Shown here in pieces: positions 48,094 through 61,123 of a stretch of 64,000 nt of DNA (positions are counted from its first letter, which is position 1; the number at the start of each line of letters is the position of its first letter). A model generated the notes under the pieces. The model did no database searches, had not been told where the DNA came from, and saw nothing but the letters and a program-made list of their open reading frames with translations. The stretch comes from Anseranas semipalmata (taxonomy: Eukaryota; Chordata; Aves; Anseriformes; Anseranatidae): contig VXAA01001513.1 of the NCBI GenBank assembly GCA_013399115.1, positions 272,126 through 336,125 of the forward strand, in the 5' to 3' direction. Position numbers and translations under genes: made by a program.

Positions 48094-51000
48094 GGCTTTT
48101 CTTGCAAGAATTTAAGGCCAGTTTTACAGTTTGGCACCCACGTCCTGTCATACAAGCAATTTCTATAATCAGACTTGTGAACTTTCAAGTGCTCTTCATT
48201 ACTAGTTGATGCTCATCTAGTTAACCATCACCGGACTACAGATGTACAGGCAGTAGATACAAATTCAATGTAATACTGTTCTCACTGAATTCATGAGAAA
48301 TTAGGATACTTGGGACATTTCCGTTGGTTGGTTTTATGGTTATTGCGCAATTTTAAAAGCAATTCTGTTTAGCAGTGAGAATACTGTTCTTCTGCCACAC
48401 CTGGTTTGTTCTGTGAAAATGAGCTTGAGGGAAGTATGTACATCGCCTTACAAGCTTGCAGGACTGAGCTTGCAACAGGCTGGCTGAATATTCACAACAT
48501 TAGTGGGAAGATTTGTTGGTCCTCGAACACCATCTGCTTTATCCTGATACGTATTTTTCTGCAGACATCCCTCTATGTAAGGATATTGAGCTCTTCCTCC
48601 ACTTTCCAGCTACCAGATGTGACATGCTTCCTTAAAAGTTAAATGAAGTTAAATTTGATGAGTCCCAGCCCTTAACAGAAGGGCTACATGAAGACAGAGA
48701 TGGAAAGATAGAGGATCGGCTTAGACTGTATTGGAGCAGGGGAGTTGAAGATAACTCACCTGGGTTGACTGTCTGACTGCTGTTCGTTAGCTTCTAGACT
48801 GCAAAGCTGGAAGTCAGACACACAGCCAGACACTGGGGTCAGCAATACTGACCAGAGTATGAGCTACATTGCAATCCTCTTTTTTGCCTCATCATTTCTC
48901 CCACAGCACTGGAAAGGGACACAGATATGGGAGTAGAGAGCGCATCCTGAGAATGACATACCCTGGGCTTGGATGAGGCAGTGAAGGAAGGTCAGCAAGC
49001 AGCATAAACAAAGTCATCGGTCCTTATGAATCAAATGCAGTTACCACCTCAAGGCTCTCAGCTGCAGCTATTCCCCATGTCAGAGCTGACACCACATCAC
49101 AAATATTTTGAATGCAGGTTTCCCATGGGAACTCCTGGGCCAGGCAGTGAGCAGTAATTGTCCTTTTGTCCCTTTGGAAGATGCTTACTGAATCATGTCC
49201 CAGGCACTGGGGAGGTAAGACAAACATGGCCAAGGACAGATGCAAAAGGAAGACAAAAGGAAGAACATAAGCATAATACTGGCATTACAGAGGCTGTGGG
49301 ACACTGAAACTAACATGTATGTGCCTTTGACACAGATAGAGACATTATTCATCTACATGTGTCTCATTGCCACATCTCTACAATGGAGGAGATAGCCTTT
49401 CCCTTGCCTGTTGAGACTGGGAGGTCACTGTAAAAGGGACATTTTCTTTTGGCACTGAGACCATCCAGGAAGTCAGTGGAAAAGATCAAACATGAGGCTA
49501 GATCTTATTCAGATATCTTTCCTTCAAGGTTCGCTTTCCCAATTGAATATTTTGTGCCAGTTCTTGGACTGCCTCCATCCATCCTACAAGCACCTCACCT
49601 GTATGAGAAGCACACCTTCACAGAACAGCCAACAAGCTGTTCTTCACACATGTCAAGGTCTCTTCCGACTGTAGAGAAAGCAAAGATTACAGATTTAGAC
49701 CAAATGGCAACTTTTAAGATGGCTAAGACAGGATGTAATGAAAACCACCAAAGATAATTAAACACAAAAAGGAATCAGGTATTTAGGCTGAAGTAAATGA
49801 GTTGGGTTTTATTCATTCTTTTTGCCTCCTTAAAGTTCATCATTATATAAAGTTTGAAAACTCACTGGCATGATCAGCTTTGATTATTTTCATTTGATTT
49901 TCTCACTGCACTTTTTCCTCTCCACTTCTCTTATTCATTGTGTTATTACATCCTTAAAAGGTATTTTAAATTAATTTACAGCACTCTGTGAACACTAGTA
50001 AAAATATTAACTTTCAAAGAGTTATGTCAATGAGGAAAGCATGTTCATTCTTCCTTGAAGAAAGTATATTATAAAAACTGTATCCCATAAAACAAAAGCT
50101 TACTTGCATTTTTCTGCTCTTTAAATCCATCCCTGAGCTAATGCAATGAAATTTAGCACTTAATTTATAATAAATATGCATGGAAAAAACAGAACACCTC
50201 AACAAACAGGCATATTTACAGTGTCAGCTGGGAGGAAATTATTAGTATATCAAAGGAAATGGTCATGCTCAGCAGCAAATACAAAGGGTGCTGATGGAAA
50301 TTTGTATGAAAATGATTTTTTTCCTTTATGTTACTATGGAAAGCAATAAAGGTGCAGCTGACCATGCCACTACAGCTGTAATATTGACATGAAAACAGGA
50401 ATTGACTACTAATAATTTTTAGCTCCCAGGTTGCAAACACCTTTCAACCATGAAATGTATGACTTAGAGCTCTTTCTAAAGCACTGGGCCGGCCAGAAAG
50501 CAAAATCTCCTTTTTGCTAAAAATGCTATTGCCCCAGTATTTTTTTAATGGGGACCAGAATCAAGGTGTTTTGCGTGTGTTTGCCAAAAGGAGGAGGTGA
50601 CTAACAAACTCAGAATCAAGACCCACTGAGCTACTGGACTCCAACCTTTTTCTCATTTGCTTTCCCTTCTTTCCTCTCCTCTATTTCTCTTCCACCTAGG
50701 CTTGACCAGAAAACAACTTTTTCATTCTTTCCCTGAAAAAAATGTCCCTGTCTGCCATAATCAGCTCTGAAAAATGGAAACAAAAGGGATATATTTATAG
50801 GGTGATGCTTTCCAAAAGCTTGGTGTACCACGTAGGAAAAGGTGCATCAAGAAGAAATCTGTATGCTTTAAATTAACTACTACCCACACTTAAACAAAGC
50901 AGTGAAGCATACTGAAAACCCAGACAGAATGAAGTTCACTACATTTTTGCCATCCACTTTGCTTCCAAACATTATAAATGTCAAAAAAATTTGTACGAGC

Positions 51001-52909
51001 TTCCGAAAAACAATAATAATGTGATTACCTTTGACAACCAAGACTGGAGTTAACTGGAAAGAAAAAGGCTTTAAAATAACAAAATTGTCAGAAAAAAAAA
51101 AAAAAGTCCTCAGAATGGCCAGATTCAGCACACAGACATGTCAGGATCGAAGGGACGAAGAAGCAGGTTCATCAGAAGGGTTTCTGAGGGGAAAGAAATC
51201 CACCCTAACAAGGCAACGAAGCATAAACGGGAAGTAACATAGACATATGACCAAATTAATCCTGAGAAAGGATGACCGAAACATGACTCTCATGGCCAGG
51301 ATTTTATGGGCATTTAGTAGTGGAAACAGCCATGGTGCTCCCAGTCTGCAAGGCTTTCACTTAAAACAGTGGGGTTTTAACTTAGAACTGCTTCTGGAGC
51401 TCATGCCATTGCAAACACCAGCACGAGAGCAGTACACAAATCAGGCCTTCAGAAACACTTTCTATATCGCTTTTGGAGAGTGATTTATGATTATCAACAC
51501 AGAAGCCCTATTGTGAGTGTGTATGAAGAAGGTGTTTTTAATATTGGGTTTGCAGCTTCCCACAGAAACATTGCACTTGCTAGTTTCGAAGGTCTGAATG
51601 CTTGACCTTCACTCTGAAGTGACAAAGTAGTGCTTTATACAGGTGGGAAAGAGCTGATCTAAAGTGGAGTGAAGGCAAAAGTTACTTGCAGTATATCTGT
51701 AAACTAAGGGATATTGTGACTGACTTATGAAATTGCTTTCAGCAGGCTCTGCTCATGCAGTATCTTAAAACCTATCAATACGCTAAATTTTGCCTCAAGT
51801 TCCTATTCATAGCCTAATAAAGCTGTCAGAATAAAATGTTTGCAAAAGAAATTTCCATTGAAAGTTGTCTTCTGCCAGAGTTTTAAAAGTACAATTGTTT
51901 TATCCAAGTCCATAGTAGCAAAGGGAGTGAATGCAAATTGATTTGCGGGGAAAATATGTCAAGACAGTAATTCTCTTTCTTCAAGTAAATGGATTCCTTT
52001 TAATAGGCGGAGAGTTCCAGTGTTATTAATTAAGATGCTGCAGACAGGAGAGGAGTTGATTTTAGAAGTTTTGAGATCAGCTGCAAGGTATTAGACTTGA
52101 CACCAACGGTTGGAAATTTCAGCAAAAAACTGAAACAGATCTCTGTTTTTCTTTATTCTTTGCTTCCTGCATTTTGAAAAAGAATAAACCCGTCCCAGGA
52201 AAGGAGCAACCTTTTGGTCTGCCTTTAAAACCCTGCAATATTCTTTGTTAAGAAAAACCCAGATGATAAGCCAGACAGCAAGAAAACAAAGAGAATATCT
52301 CTTTTACTGAATTCAAAAGGCACATTCTTTGCCATGGTTGTGTTCATCAGAAGTCTGAAAAGCATTAAACCTCCCCAATGATTTTCACTGAAATGGTCAT
52401 CCTGAAAGTTCTAGCACAGCCCTCACCAAGCTATATATAAGAAGGTTTATTTTTGTTATTATTACTTTTATTATTGAATAAAAGTATTGAGTTACAGCAA
52501 GTTTAGTCTAAGTGAACAAAATTGTGTTTGCTGCACTCAGAGAAAGAGGGCACCAGGAAAAAAATTACACCACGCTGAGCACAGCTAAAACAATACCATG
52601 AGCAAATTATATGCTTCAGTCACTGTTACCAGCTTTCACAGCTGTATCTTTAAACCTGCAATATATATTGCTTTCTTACAGCTCCAAAAGCCTAAAATTG
52701 AATTTTAATTTTGTTTTAATCTTCAAAGTTTACAGCTTCTAGTTAAGGGGTAAAATTGGAAAATACGAAACCACAAAACAAGAGAAGTATTAAGAACTAA
52801 CATGTGTCCTTAAAATACCATTTCTGTCATATTTTTTAAGCCAAATATATGATCCTGAGGGTCTGAGTCACAAGTTTCAATTCCCATATTCAACAAATTT
52901 GTGGAGAAT

Positions 52910-52925
52910 AAAAAAAAAAAAAAAA
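52910..52925. repeat. A16 homopolymer
   Basis: Sixteen A after 'gtggagaat'. AATAAA occurs at its start, but no processed transcript is recognisable upstream. Confidence 0.88.
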
Positions 52926-55900
52926 CATTGTTTTTTGGTCTTATTACAACTGCCAATCTTTTCTAATTGGGTACCAGATATCATACCTTCCCATTGATAG
53001 CTGAGCTGGAAAAGCACAAACTAACCAGTAGAGCGGTGTGGGCTGAACTCTCAGCACTCCTCAAAACACTGAAACTAAGAACCACAAATATTGACGCTAA
53101 ATACAACTTTTATTGATTAAAACTGTCTTATTACTTGAGCTATGGGCACAGATAATAAATTACCGCAAGATGAGATAGGCTGCCTGTAACTCATACACCC
53201 CAAAGTCAAGCCAGAAGCAGAAAAAAATTCCAGCATGTTTCTGGCACGTGTGTGTCCTTGTGGTGGCTGCCTCTGCACGGGGCTGCACTTCTGATCTAAT
53301 AGCAACTTTATCAACCTTTTGCTGTTAAACTAGCAACGCTAATGCCATTAGGGATGCTACTTGTCATGACGAGGGCATAGCTACTTGACCTAAGAAAGCT
53401 TGTCACTGCCATCGCAAAGCCAAATTCTTCCTTGGTGCATCCCAGTACTGTGCCAAAAGTGATCCTTCCCTGATTTCTCAAAGGCAGAATATTTATTAAA
53501 GACTGATCCCCTGGAGGGATCCTGAAAACTTTGAGAGTTTCCGTGGGTCTCTCCAACAGGGCTGCTCCAGTCCAGCAGCTCCCACCCATATTATCCCACA
53601 GCCATTGTTTCAGGGCAGCCTCCATATCAAGTATAACCAAAGTTAAATGGGAGGGAAGTCATCAAAGCTGCAGTCTTCTCCCTGAAGGCTTCTTTCTAAT
53701 CCTCTTGGCAGGGAATTATCAGGAAAATGAAAAAGACACCTACAGTGACATTGCTGAATACTGATTGTATCTAGTTTCAGAGCCATGGCAGACAGACTTG
53801 TGATGTGCTGGGAAAGAAAGTGAGGTGCCAATGGCTCTGGCTTCACTGCACCCTTGTAAGTCTGCACCTAAAGACTGGATTTTAAGAATCTTGCAATAAC
53901 AATAATACAAAATGCCTTTGGGCATAAATTTGAAGATAGACACTTCCATTTCCAATGCACTGCCATTGCACTTAGTTCCCCCGCTATGTCAAGCCAACAC
54001 GGAGCTGAACACATCAGATAAGCAAAGCTGAGTTTTTTCAGGACTGCAAAGATGCAGGTGCCATCCAGGCTGCTGTTGACAATGCAGCAGATGGCTTTCT
54101 TCTGGATAGGTATTTCTCAGATGCAGTGCAATGGTTATACATTAATAATGCACCCAGTTGAGGCAACGAGAAGAATTGAAAGAGCAGATTATCATTAGCC
54201 CCGTGCAGCAACCAGGTACCAAAAATGCGGGTCATTATTTCAGCTTGTCTAAACACTTCTCATCTTATTAGTAATATATAACTAGCATGTACGTTGCCCA
54301 GTCATGTCAAATGTATTCTTTTTGGTGTACTGCTAAGCTGCTGCCATGTTGGGTCTTAAAGGCTGTAGTGGTTTTAATTGTGGGTGAAGCGATCTCTGCA
54401 CACAGCAGTTATGAGGTGCTGTAAGTCGTGTTAAGGGAAAGGTACAATCAGTCAGTCATTATCTAGCTTAAGGGCATGGGAGTTTTAGCCACTTTATTGC
54501 AGAATCTGTTCAGTTTGTCTTCACTAACAATACAGCTATCATTTCTCTGTGATTACTTTATCTCATTTTAAAGGGCTGTGTGCCTGTTGAAATATTGATA
54601 ATGAGAACTTTAGAGGAAAAAAAAAAAGAAGAGAAAACAAATTCTTGCTCTTTTAAGCCTTCCTTATTTCTGGTGGAATTGTTCCTTCCTTTGCAATGCA
54701 TGACAAAGTATTCTCAGAAACACTATTAATTATGTTTCTTTCCCAGTACTTTAATATTAACACTGTAATACTCAGAGAAAATGTAAAGCAGAGGAGAATT
54801 GCAATATTATACTTAAATCTGCCACTGTTCTAGTTATTGTTCAAAAATGTAGTGAAGCAAGGAAAATGATTCCCATTGATCTCACTGAAGAATGGATGGG
54901 GTTCCCATGAAAGCAGCTGGAAAGCAGCTAAAAAGGCTTCAATTTTTTCCTCAGAGTTTGGTCTTTCGCCCTTACTCCCTGCCAAGACCCTGTGCTGGTG
55001 CTATATATTTTGAGAGACATTCTGCTTCAAGTTACAATTATTTTTGTTTTTACACATAAGTATTTTCTAGGTTTCTGGCCAGTTCAGCAAAAAGATTAGA
55101 CATAATTGGCATGGTCATGCATGAAATTATTTCTTTTCAGGCAAGTAATGTTACCAATTGACATCAAGAGAAGAAATGATTAGCTCTAAGCTGGTGAAAT
55201 GTATGAAGTTAAAACCTTTTTGACTCTACCATAGCTACAGAAGTTCTTTGGCATGCTTCTGCAGGAAATAACCAGCAAGATTTTAATTTCTGCCTAAGTT
55301 TGTAAGAGCAGCCTGCCTTTACTAAGAAAGAAACAGAAATAAAACATTCTGCCCCAGTAAGGAAACCGCATGTTTCCTTTCTTGTCTCAACACTTCCAAG
55401 AGCTGGTCAAAAGAAAAAGGCAAAGGTCCAGAAGCCTCCTACAGACACACCAGTTATGGGAGGACAGGAGCCGGAGGCTGTTGCTCAGAACCTCCTGTGC
55501 TGTCCAGCCAACGGGCATGTATGTTCCCATGGCAATTCTGCAAGAAAAGTCAAATCCGCAGCCCCTGAGCTCTGTTTCAGGGGATACTGCTGAACTGCTG
55601 TAAGGTTTTGTTCAGGTCACTTCCTGTATTAAATCCTGAGGGTTTAAAGTATCCAGTCTCTCTGTAAATCCCCTGCTACCAACAAATACCCTGAACCTTT
55701 TATGTTCAGTAAATGACAGAGCCAGGTCAGGCACATGGAAATCTTCAGTCTGGTTTTGTTATAAGACTCCTATAGAAAAAAAATATGCCTTTCCCAGAAA
55801 AGACTCTGGCTATTGCATCCACACAGCTCTAGGTTATCCAGACACAGAATTTAGCTAATAGAAACAACAGATCTCAAAACTCATTTGGAAATTGATTTGG

Positions 55901-56644
55901 AGATTATACTAACTGAACACATAGCATGATCTGATTCAAAACATTAGAGATAATGCAATCTGTCTGCACACACATCGAACAAGCCTGAATTGCCAGGAAC
56001 CATCCTGCAGTGATCTATGAGATGCAGAATAAATTGTAACTCGGGGAAGCACGTTCCTGAGAGCAGAAATTGGGAGCATCTGTCACAATAGGCTGAACCT
56101 CTGCAAAAAAATGTTACTGCAGATTAGTCAAGAATTATCTCCTAATACCGTCAAAAATCGGTTAAATGCAAGTAAATCTATTTTATATCAACAAAACTAT
56201 GTGTCTAGCTTGCTTTTATGGAGGCAGAGACAGTCTGCATTACTATTGTTAATACAAGAAAGTCAAGTAAGATCAAGCTGTGAAAACTAACTTGTTTGCT
56301 GTGCCCTTGCTACTATGCAGTGAATACAGTTTAGTTTGGATGAGCATACAAACGGCAGCACGTCTTTGTGATGGCAATGAGAACAGATATTTCCTAAAAG
56401 AGCTCTTTCCTCATGCTATATGCTATATTTCTTGCTGTTTTGTTGGATTACAGATACAATGCACACTGCCCTTGGTGAAGGAGGCTGGTGCATTAAGAAA
56501 ACAAGGGCATCAGCTTTTGGAACATGCTTGAGTAGCCAAAGGGAACAAACCCACTGGCACTATTAGGGTAAGGAGAGTGACTTTGATGTGAGTGTCTAAG
56601 AGAAAGTAGTAGGCTGCACTCAAATAATATAAAAATTGGTGATT

Positions 56645-57278
56645 GGTGACAGCCAACATGGCTTCACTAAGGGCAAATAGTGCCTGACAAGTTTGGTGGC
56701 CTTCTACAATGGGGTCACAGCATTGGTGGTTAAGGGAAGAGCAACTGATTTCATCTACCTGGACTTGTGCAGTGCATTCTCCCCATCACAAGGAAGATAT
56801 GGACCTGTTAGAGTGGGTCCAGAGGAGGGCCACAGAGATGCTCAGAGGGCTGGAGCACCTCTGCTATGGAGACAGGCTGAAGGAGTTGGGGTTGTTCAGC
56901 CTGGAGAAGAGCAGGCTCTGGGGAGACCTCATTGCAGCCTTTCCATACTTAAAGGGGGCCTACAGGAAAGATGTAGTGAGACTTTATCAGGAAGTGTAGT
57001 GATGGGACAAAGGGTAACAGTTTTAAATTAAGAAAGGGTAGATTTAGGTTAGATATAAGGAAGAAATTCTTTCCTATGAGGGCGCTGAGGCCCTGGCCCA
57101 GGCTGCCCAGAGAAGCTGTGGGTGCCTCATCCCTGGCAGTGCCCAAGGCCAGGCTGGATGGGGCTTTGGGCAGCCTGGGCTGTTGGGAGGGGGCCCTGCC
57201 CATGGCAGGGGCTGGAACTGGGTGGGCTTTAAGGTCCCTTCCAACCAAACCATTCTGTGATTCTACGATTCTATGAAA
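56645..57278 (+). mobile_element. CR1 LINE, sense, with large internal deletion
   Basis: Two parts of a plus-strand CR1 are joined. The left part, about 56645-56780, is from inside the reverse-transcriptase domain: 'gccaacatggcttcactaag', 'tgcctgacaagtttggtgg', 'ccttctacaatggggtcaca', 'atctacctggacttgtgca'. The right part, about 56795-57278, is the end of ORF2 and the 3' region: 'atggacctgttagagtgggt', 'ccagaggagggccacagag', 'gttcagcctggagaagagca', 'gcccagagaagctgtgggtg', 'aaggtcccttccaaccaaac' and octamers 'attctgtgattctacg', 'attctatg'. From the CR1 I know, roughly 0.9 kb between them is absent. One frame keeps ORF2 C-terminal residues such as MDLLEWVQRRATEMLRGLEH and a later one RLPREAVG; stops and a frame change show it is dead. 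This is the best preserved and longest CR1 here. Confidence 0.93.
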
Positions 57279-58090
57279 AATGTAAGTCCTTTGATATTGA
57301 AGCTGGATCCAGACAATGGAACAGACACACAAGGAAGACCTTGAAGAGCCATCACCTCTACCACAGTTCCACTTCTCAGATGAAAACCTGCTAACTCTAG
57401 TCACTATCAGATTACAGGTTATGAAGCCCCAAGATTTTTTTTAAAGGTACCTGAAATGCCATTGCAAGTCTAACTTTATACTTGCTGCATCTTTGCAGTC
57501 CAGGAGGTTCTGAGCTTTCTTAAACATATTATCTGAACAAAACCCTTAACACATAAAAGCATATTAATAACTTTTCATACTTTTTTCCAAATTACTGTAT
57601 ATCATTTCTTTTAAGTCAAATCTTTGGAAGTTACTGTAATTATTTGCCTGACATTCATAGTTTGATCTGGCTGAAAAACACTGGGCAACTGCACAGGACT
57701 AGAGAAATACAGCATTAACAATGGTATCTAATGACTTACTAATGGCTACGAATGGAAACTTTTGGCCACTGCTCACGGCAGTTGTATTTTCAGTAAGATT
57801 TGAGGTAGTAGATCGTGAATAGGGGTAGAGATTTTTTTAAGGTAAACTGTACAGCCATTACAATCCTATTATGGAAAACCAGGCAGAATTCACACATTTA
57901 GAGTAGAAATCATATGTACTGTCAGGAATCATGCTAGTTTATGCCAAACAACTTTTATGCTCCTATAAGAATGAATTAGGAATTAAACTCTTTATTTTTA
58001 ATACTAGTGATGGATATTCCTTAGTATGACTAACATTAATAAGATAAAACAGACAGATGCTCCCTAAATAGCAAGGATTAGAGGAATTTC

Positions 58091-58107
58091 AAAAAAAAAA
58101 AAAAAAA
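58091..58107. repeat. A17 homopolymer
   Basis: Seventeen A followed by 'gtaaagtaaagg'. Confidence 0.9.
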
Positions 58108-59246
58108 GTAAAGTAAAGGGGATTAAATATAAATTTAAAGAAAATATAAATGTGCTTCTCATGCAAGGGTCTTGCAGTTACTCTGATTTGGCCTAAATAT
58201 TAGCTTTGAACTGCCAAATGGTGTTCGTCCACTTGTCTTATAGTTTAATGTGGGATACATGGCTTGATGGGTAAGAGATATTTCCTTTAAGAAAAGCCTG
58301 TTTAAACGTGGCCATAGCTCTTCCTCTGTATTTTGCAGAGTCTGTGGGGCAGTAAAGTGGAAAAGGACTTTGGAATGTCACATTCATTCCAGGGTGCTGG
58401 AAGGTGTTATGCAGCCTTTGGGGTTTGGCAGCTTGCAGAAGGGATGCTCTCTGGATCCTTCTGGATGAGATACCCATTACCAGCTTGTCTGCAAGTACAG
58501 GACAGCCGATTCAGAGACCCTGAGTGTCCTGTTCAGCCATACGTACCTACCACAAGTACAGTTCTACCAGTCTGCAGCCTAACAAGTTGTTACTGTCTTC
58601 CAGCAACAAATGGAAAGGAAAAAAGAAAAAGCATCCCATGGTTACAATTATATACAGGGCATGCAAGTCAGGTAATTTAAGATCCTTATTGACCTGGCCT
58701 CTTTAAGACCCAAGTTCTTCCCAGACACCAACTTTGGCTGCACCTCTTAACCTGTTGTGAGATCACAGCGCAACAATGGAGAGATTGGCCTGGGGAGGAC
58801 CTGGAAGAAGAGGTCAGTTTTGTCCCTCTGATTTTCTTCCTGCTCCACTCGTTAGCTGAGGACCACAAATGTGTTCCAGACTGCAAAAGATGACCTTGAA
58901 AATATTCACTTCTTAACCTGCTTAAGACTGAGGAATCATTGCATGTACCATTCTTTTGTGATGACCATGCTTAACCATAAAATCCAACCTTTCTGTGCCA
59001 TATTTTGTTTTTTTACTCTAAGCCATTTGCAACAGGGGTCACCATTACTTGTGTGCTTGCTAAAAGCAAGAAAGCTTGGGGATTTAGAGATTTAAAAAGG
59101 GGAAAAAAAAAAAAAAAGTAATTCACATAAAGGAAGACATACTTCCTATAAATCAATTACAGAACTTTCATGCTGTAGCTCATACAGATAAGTGATGTCT
59201 CACTCTTACCCTTTGTCACCTAAGATTTTTCTCACTGAGAAAAAGA

Positions 59247-59268
59247 AAGTTAGTTAGTTCGTTAGTTC
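59247..59268. repeat. TTAG tetranucleotide repeat
   Basis: 'agttagttagttcgttagtt': about five units with one variant (TTCG). Not a telomeric repeat. Confidence 0.85.
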
Positions 59269-59674
59269 TTTGGAACCAGTGTATAAAGACGTCTTCCAGT
59301 AGCTGCAAATCAGCTTTTACTTTATTGATCCACATGTTCTGAAAAACTTAAAATAATTAAAAAAAAAAATTAGAATGGAGGTGAATATCTTTCTATTTTC
59401 CTATTTGTCATGACAGTTAGACCTGAACTGAAAAGCCTTCTGATTAAAGATAAAGCCTCAGATTAAGCAGTTTTCCAGGAAATTTGCAATGATTAACTAT
59501 CTACATGACCCCAGATAAGACCAAGTCCTGAACAGAAACACAGGTTGGTAGAACACCAGGATATAATGTTAGTAACTTAATTACATTTCTTGGTTTTGCT
59601 CCTATTGGTATATTCAGGGATGCTGAGTAAGCTATTTTCAAAGCCCCTTCCTGACTATGGTCAGAGACAGCAAA

Positions 59675-59701
59675 ATTCATTACATCGGTGATGTAATGAA
59701 T
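59675..59701. repeat. Perfect 12-bp inverted repeat, 3-nt loop
   Basis: ATTCATTACATC, spacer GGT, then GATGTAATGAAT: all 12 positions pair. It is the longest perfect near-palindrome I noticed in the window. It could form a small hairpin or a symmetric protein-binding site. Confidence 0.9.
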
Positions 59702-61093
59702 CCTCCTTTTAGCATGGAATTTGGGGAATGTCAATTGGATATGCAGTGGCATAGCCCTCTGCATTTCTGAATGCTGCATGCAGTGGTTGTTCATCAAAAC
59801 AATTCCAAAATCAATGGCATAGCTCAGAAGGAATGGCAAATCTGTGGAGGAGCAGCATGTTGACAAGCAAAGATACTGAAACTGAGTACTCATCACTGTA
59901 ATTCAGTCCCTGGACCACTCCTGAAGAGAAGTTTCTGTAGCATTTTATACGTGTCCACATGAAAAAAAATGATCATTTAAAAATAAATGACTGTTTCTGT
60001 CATGGTGGTTGTGGGGGTAAGATGTAGGTATGAGAGCAACACAGACAGGGGTCCAAAAACAGTGCTGCCTTCCCACCATATGCCATGGAGCTTGCAATGC
60101 ACTGGACAATGCGAAGAAGGACATTTCAGCTCTCTGTCATGAAGAAATTTGTCCAGTAACACACACAGATGTAATTCCACCTTAATGATGCCATTATGTG
60201 AAGCTCATTCTTCTTTTCCATCTTAGACCAGAGAAACAAAGGCAAGATCGAAGTGTTCATCGGATGGAGAGAGAACTGAGGCAAGGGGGCTACATCAGCT
60301 TTGCCAAGGGTCCTGTGGCCACAGTAGGAGAGTATCTGTAAAGTGCAGCAGTCGGCTCTGAAGACCCAGCATCCTCATGTTTTACATGTGTTATTTTGGC
60401 CTGCTTCTGGTCTGGTACTGTGCGCTGAACAATGGCCCACACCGGGTGTGTGTTGGGTGCACTCATTTCTGAGTTACATCCCAAAGAAAATCAATTTTCA
60501 CTTGCCAAAAACACTTCACAACACAAAAGTGCAGTAAAGTGAGGATGATCAGAGATTTGTTTTAGGAGTGAATTCCTGGTCCAAACTAAAACACTAGCAC
60601 AGATGTACACAGAAGGAACAGCCGACCTACATCTGAGATCTGCACAGGGCTGAAATCAATCCCAATCCCTTGAGTCCAGCCTAATGCCTGAAAATCCACC
60701 TTCTCTTTCTATGGCTGTTGTTTGTATAAGCACCACTTCTCAGAAGGTCTCTAACTCAGAATGATTTCTTTTGAATTAAAATCTGTGTTCAAGGTACTAG
60801 CTAGGAATATTTTAGAAAAATACTAGAAGTCATGCATTTCAAAGTGAGCTAATAAGAATATACTGTACTTTCTCACATGCGTTTTTATAATACTTAATTT
60901 GTTCATCTATTTGTGTTGTCACAGTGCAGTAATAACACGCTTTCACGTCTAGCTCATATAAAGATGTTTCAATATGCTACTTGTTAGCACCACAATATGA
61001 TTAAGAGAAATGTCTCTAAAAATAATACTTGATATATAAAATTTCCTTCCTTTTCAAACAATACATTCTGTTTTGCAGCAATAAATTTTCAGG

Positions 61094-61123
61094 GTTTTTG
61101 TTTGTTTGCTTGTTTGTTTGTTG
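61094..61123. repeat. TTTG tetranucleotide repeat
   Basis: About seven TTTG units with one TTGC variant. Confidence 0.9.

Larger units (their letters stand above)
47301..56639. other. Unique non-coding DNA, possible conserved block at 54280-54620
   Basis: No gene was recognised over 9 kb. It includes A-runs at 48076-48093, 51092-51105 and 52910-52925. A pyrimidine tract at 50647-50699 ends 'ccacctag' but no exon follows. AT-rich DNA at 49800-50450 and 51700-52900 is repeat-poor. About 54280-54620 has the texture of conserved non-coding DNA ('ggttttaattgtgggtgaag', 'cagtcagtcattatctagc'). Frames of 100-110 codons at 49449-49757 (plus), 53311-53640 (minus) and 47603-47920 (plus) match no family known to me. 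Confidence 0.5.

Noticed and set aside
50647..50699. Strong pyrimidine tract ending in TAG, acceptor-like
   Set aside because: All three frames downstream close quickly and no exon is recognisable.
56709..56999. 96-codon frame resembling a protein domain
   Set aside because: It is the C-terminal part of CR1 ORF2 in an internally deleted, inactive copy, not a host gene.
59247..59268. TTAG repeat considered as an interstitial telomere
   Set aside because: The vertebrate telomere unit is TTAGGG; these units lack GG and number only about five.
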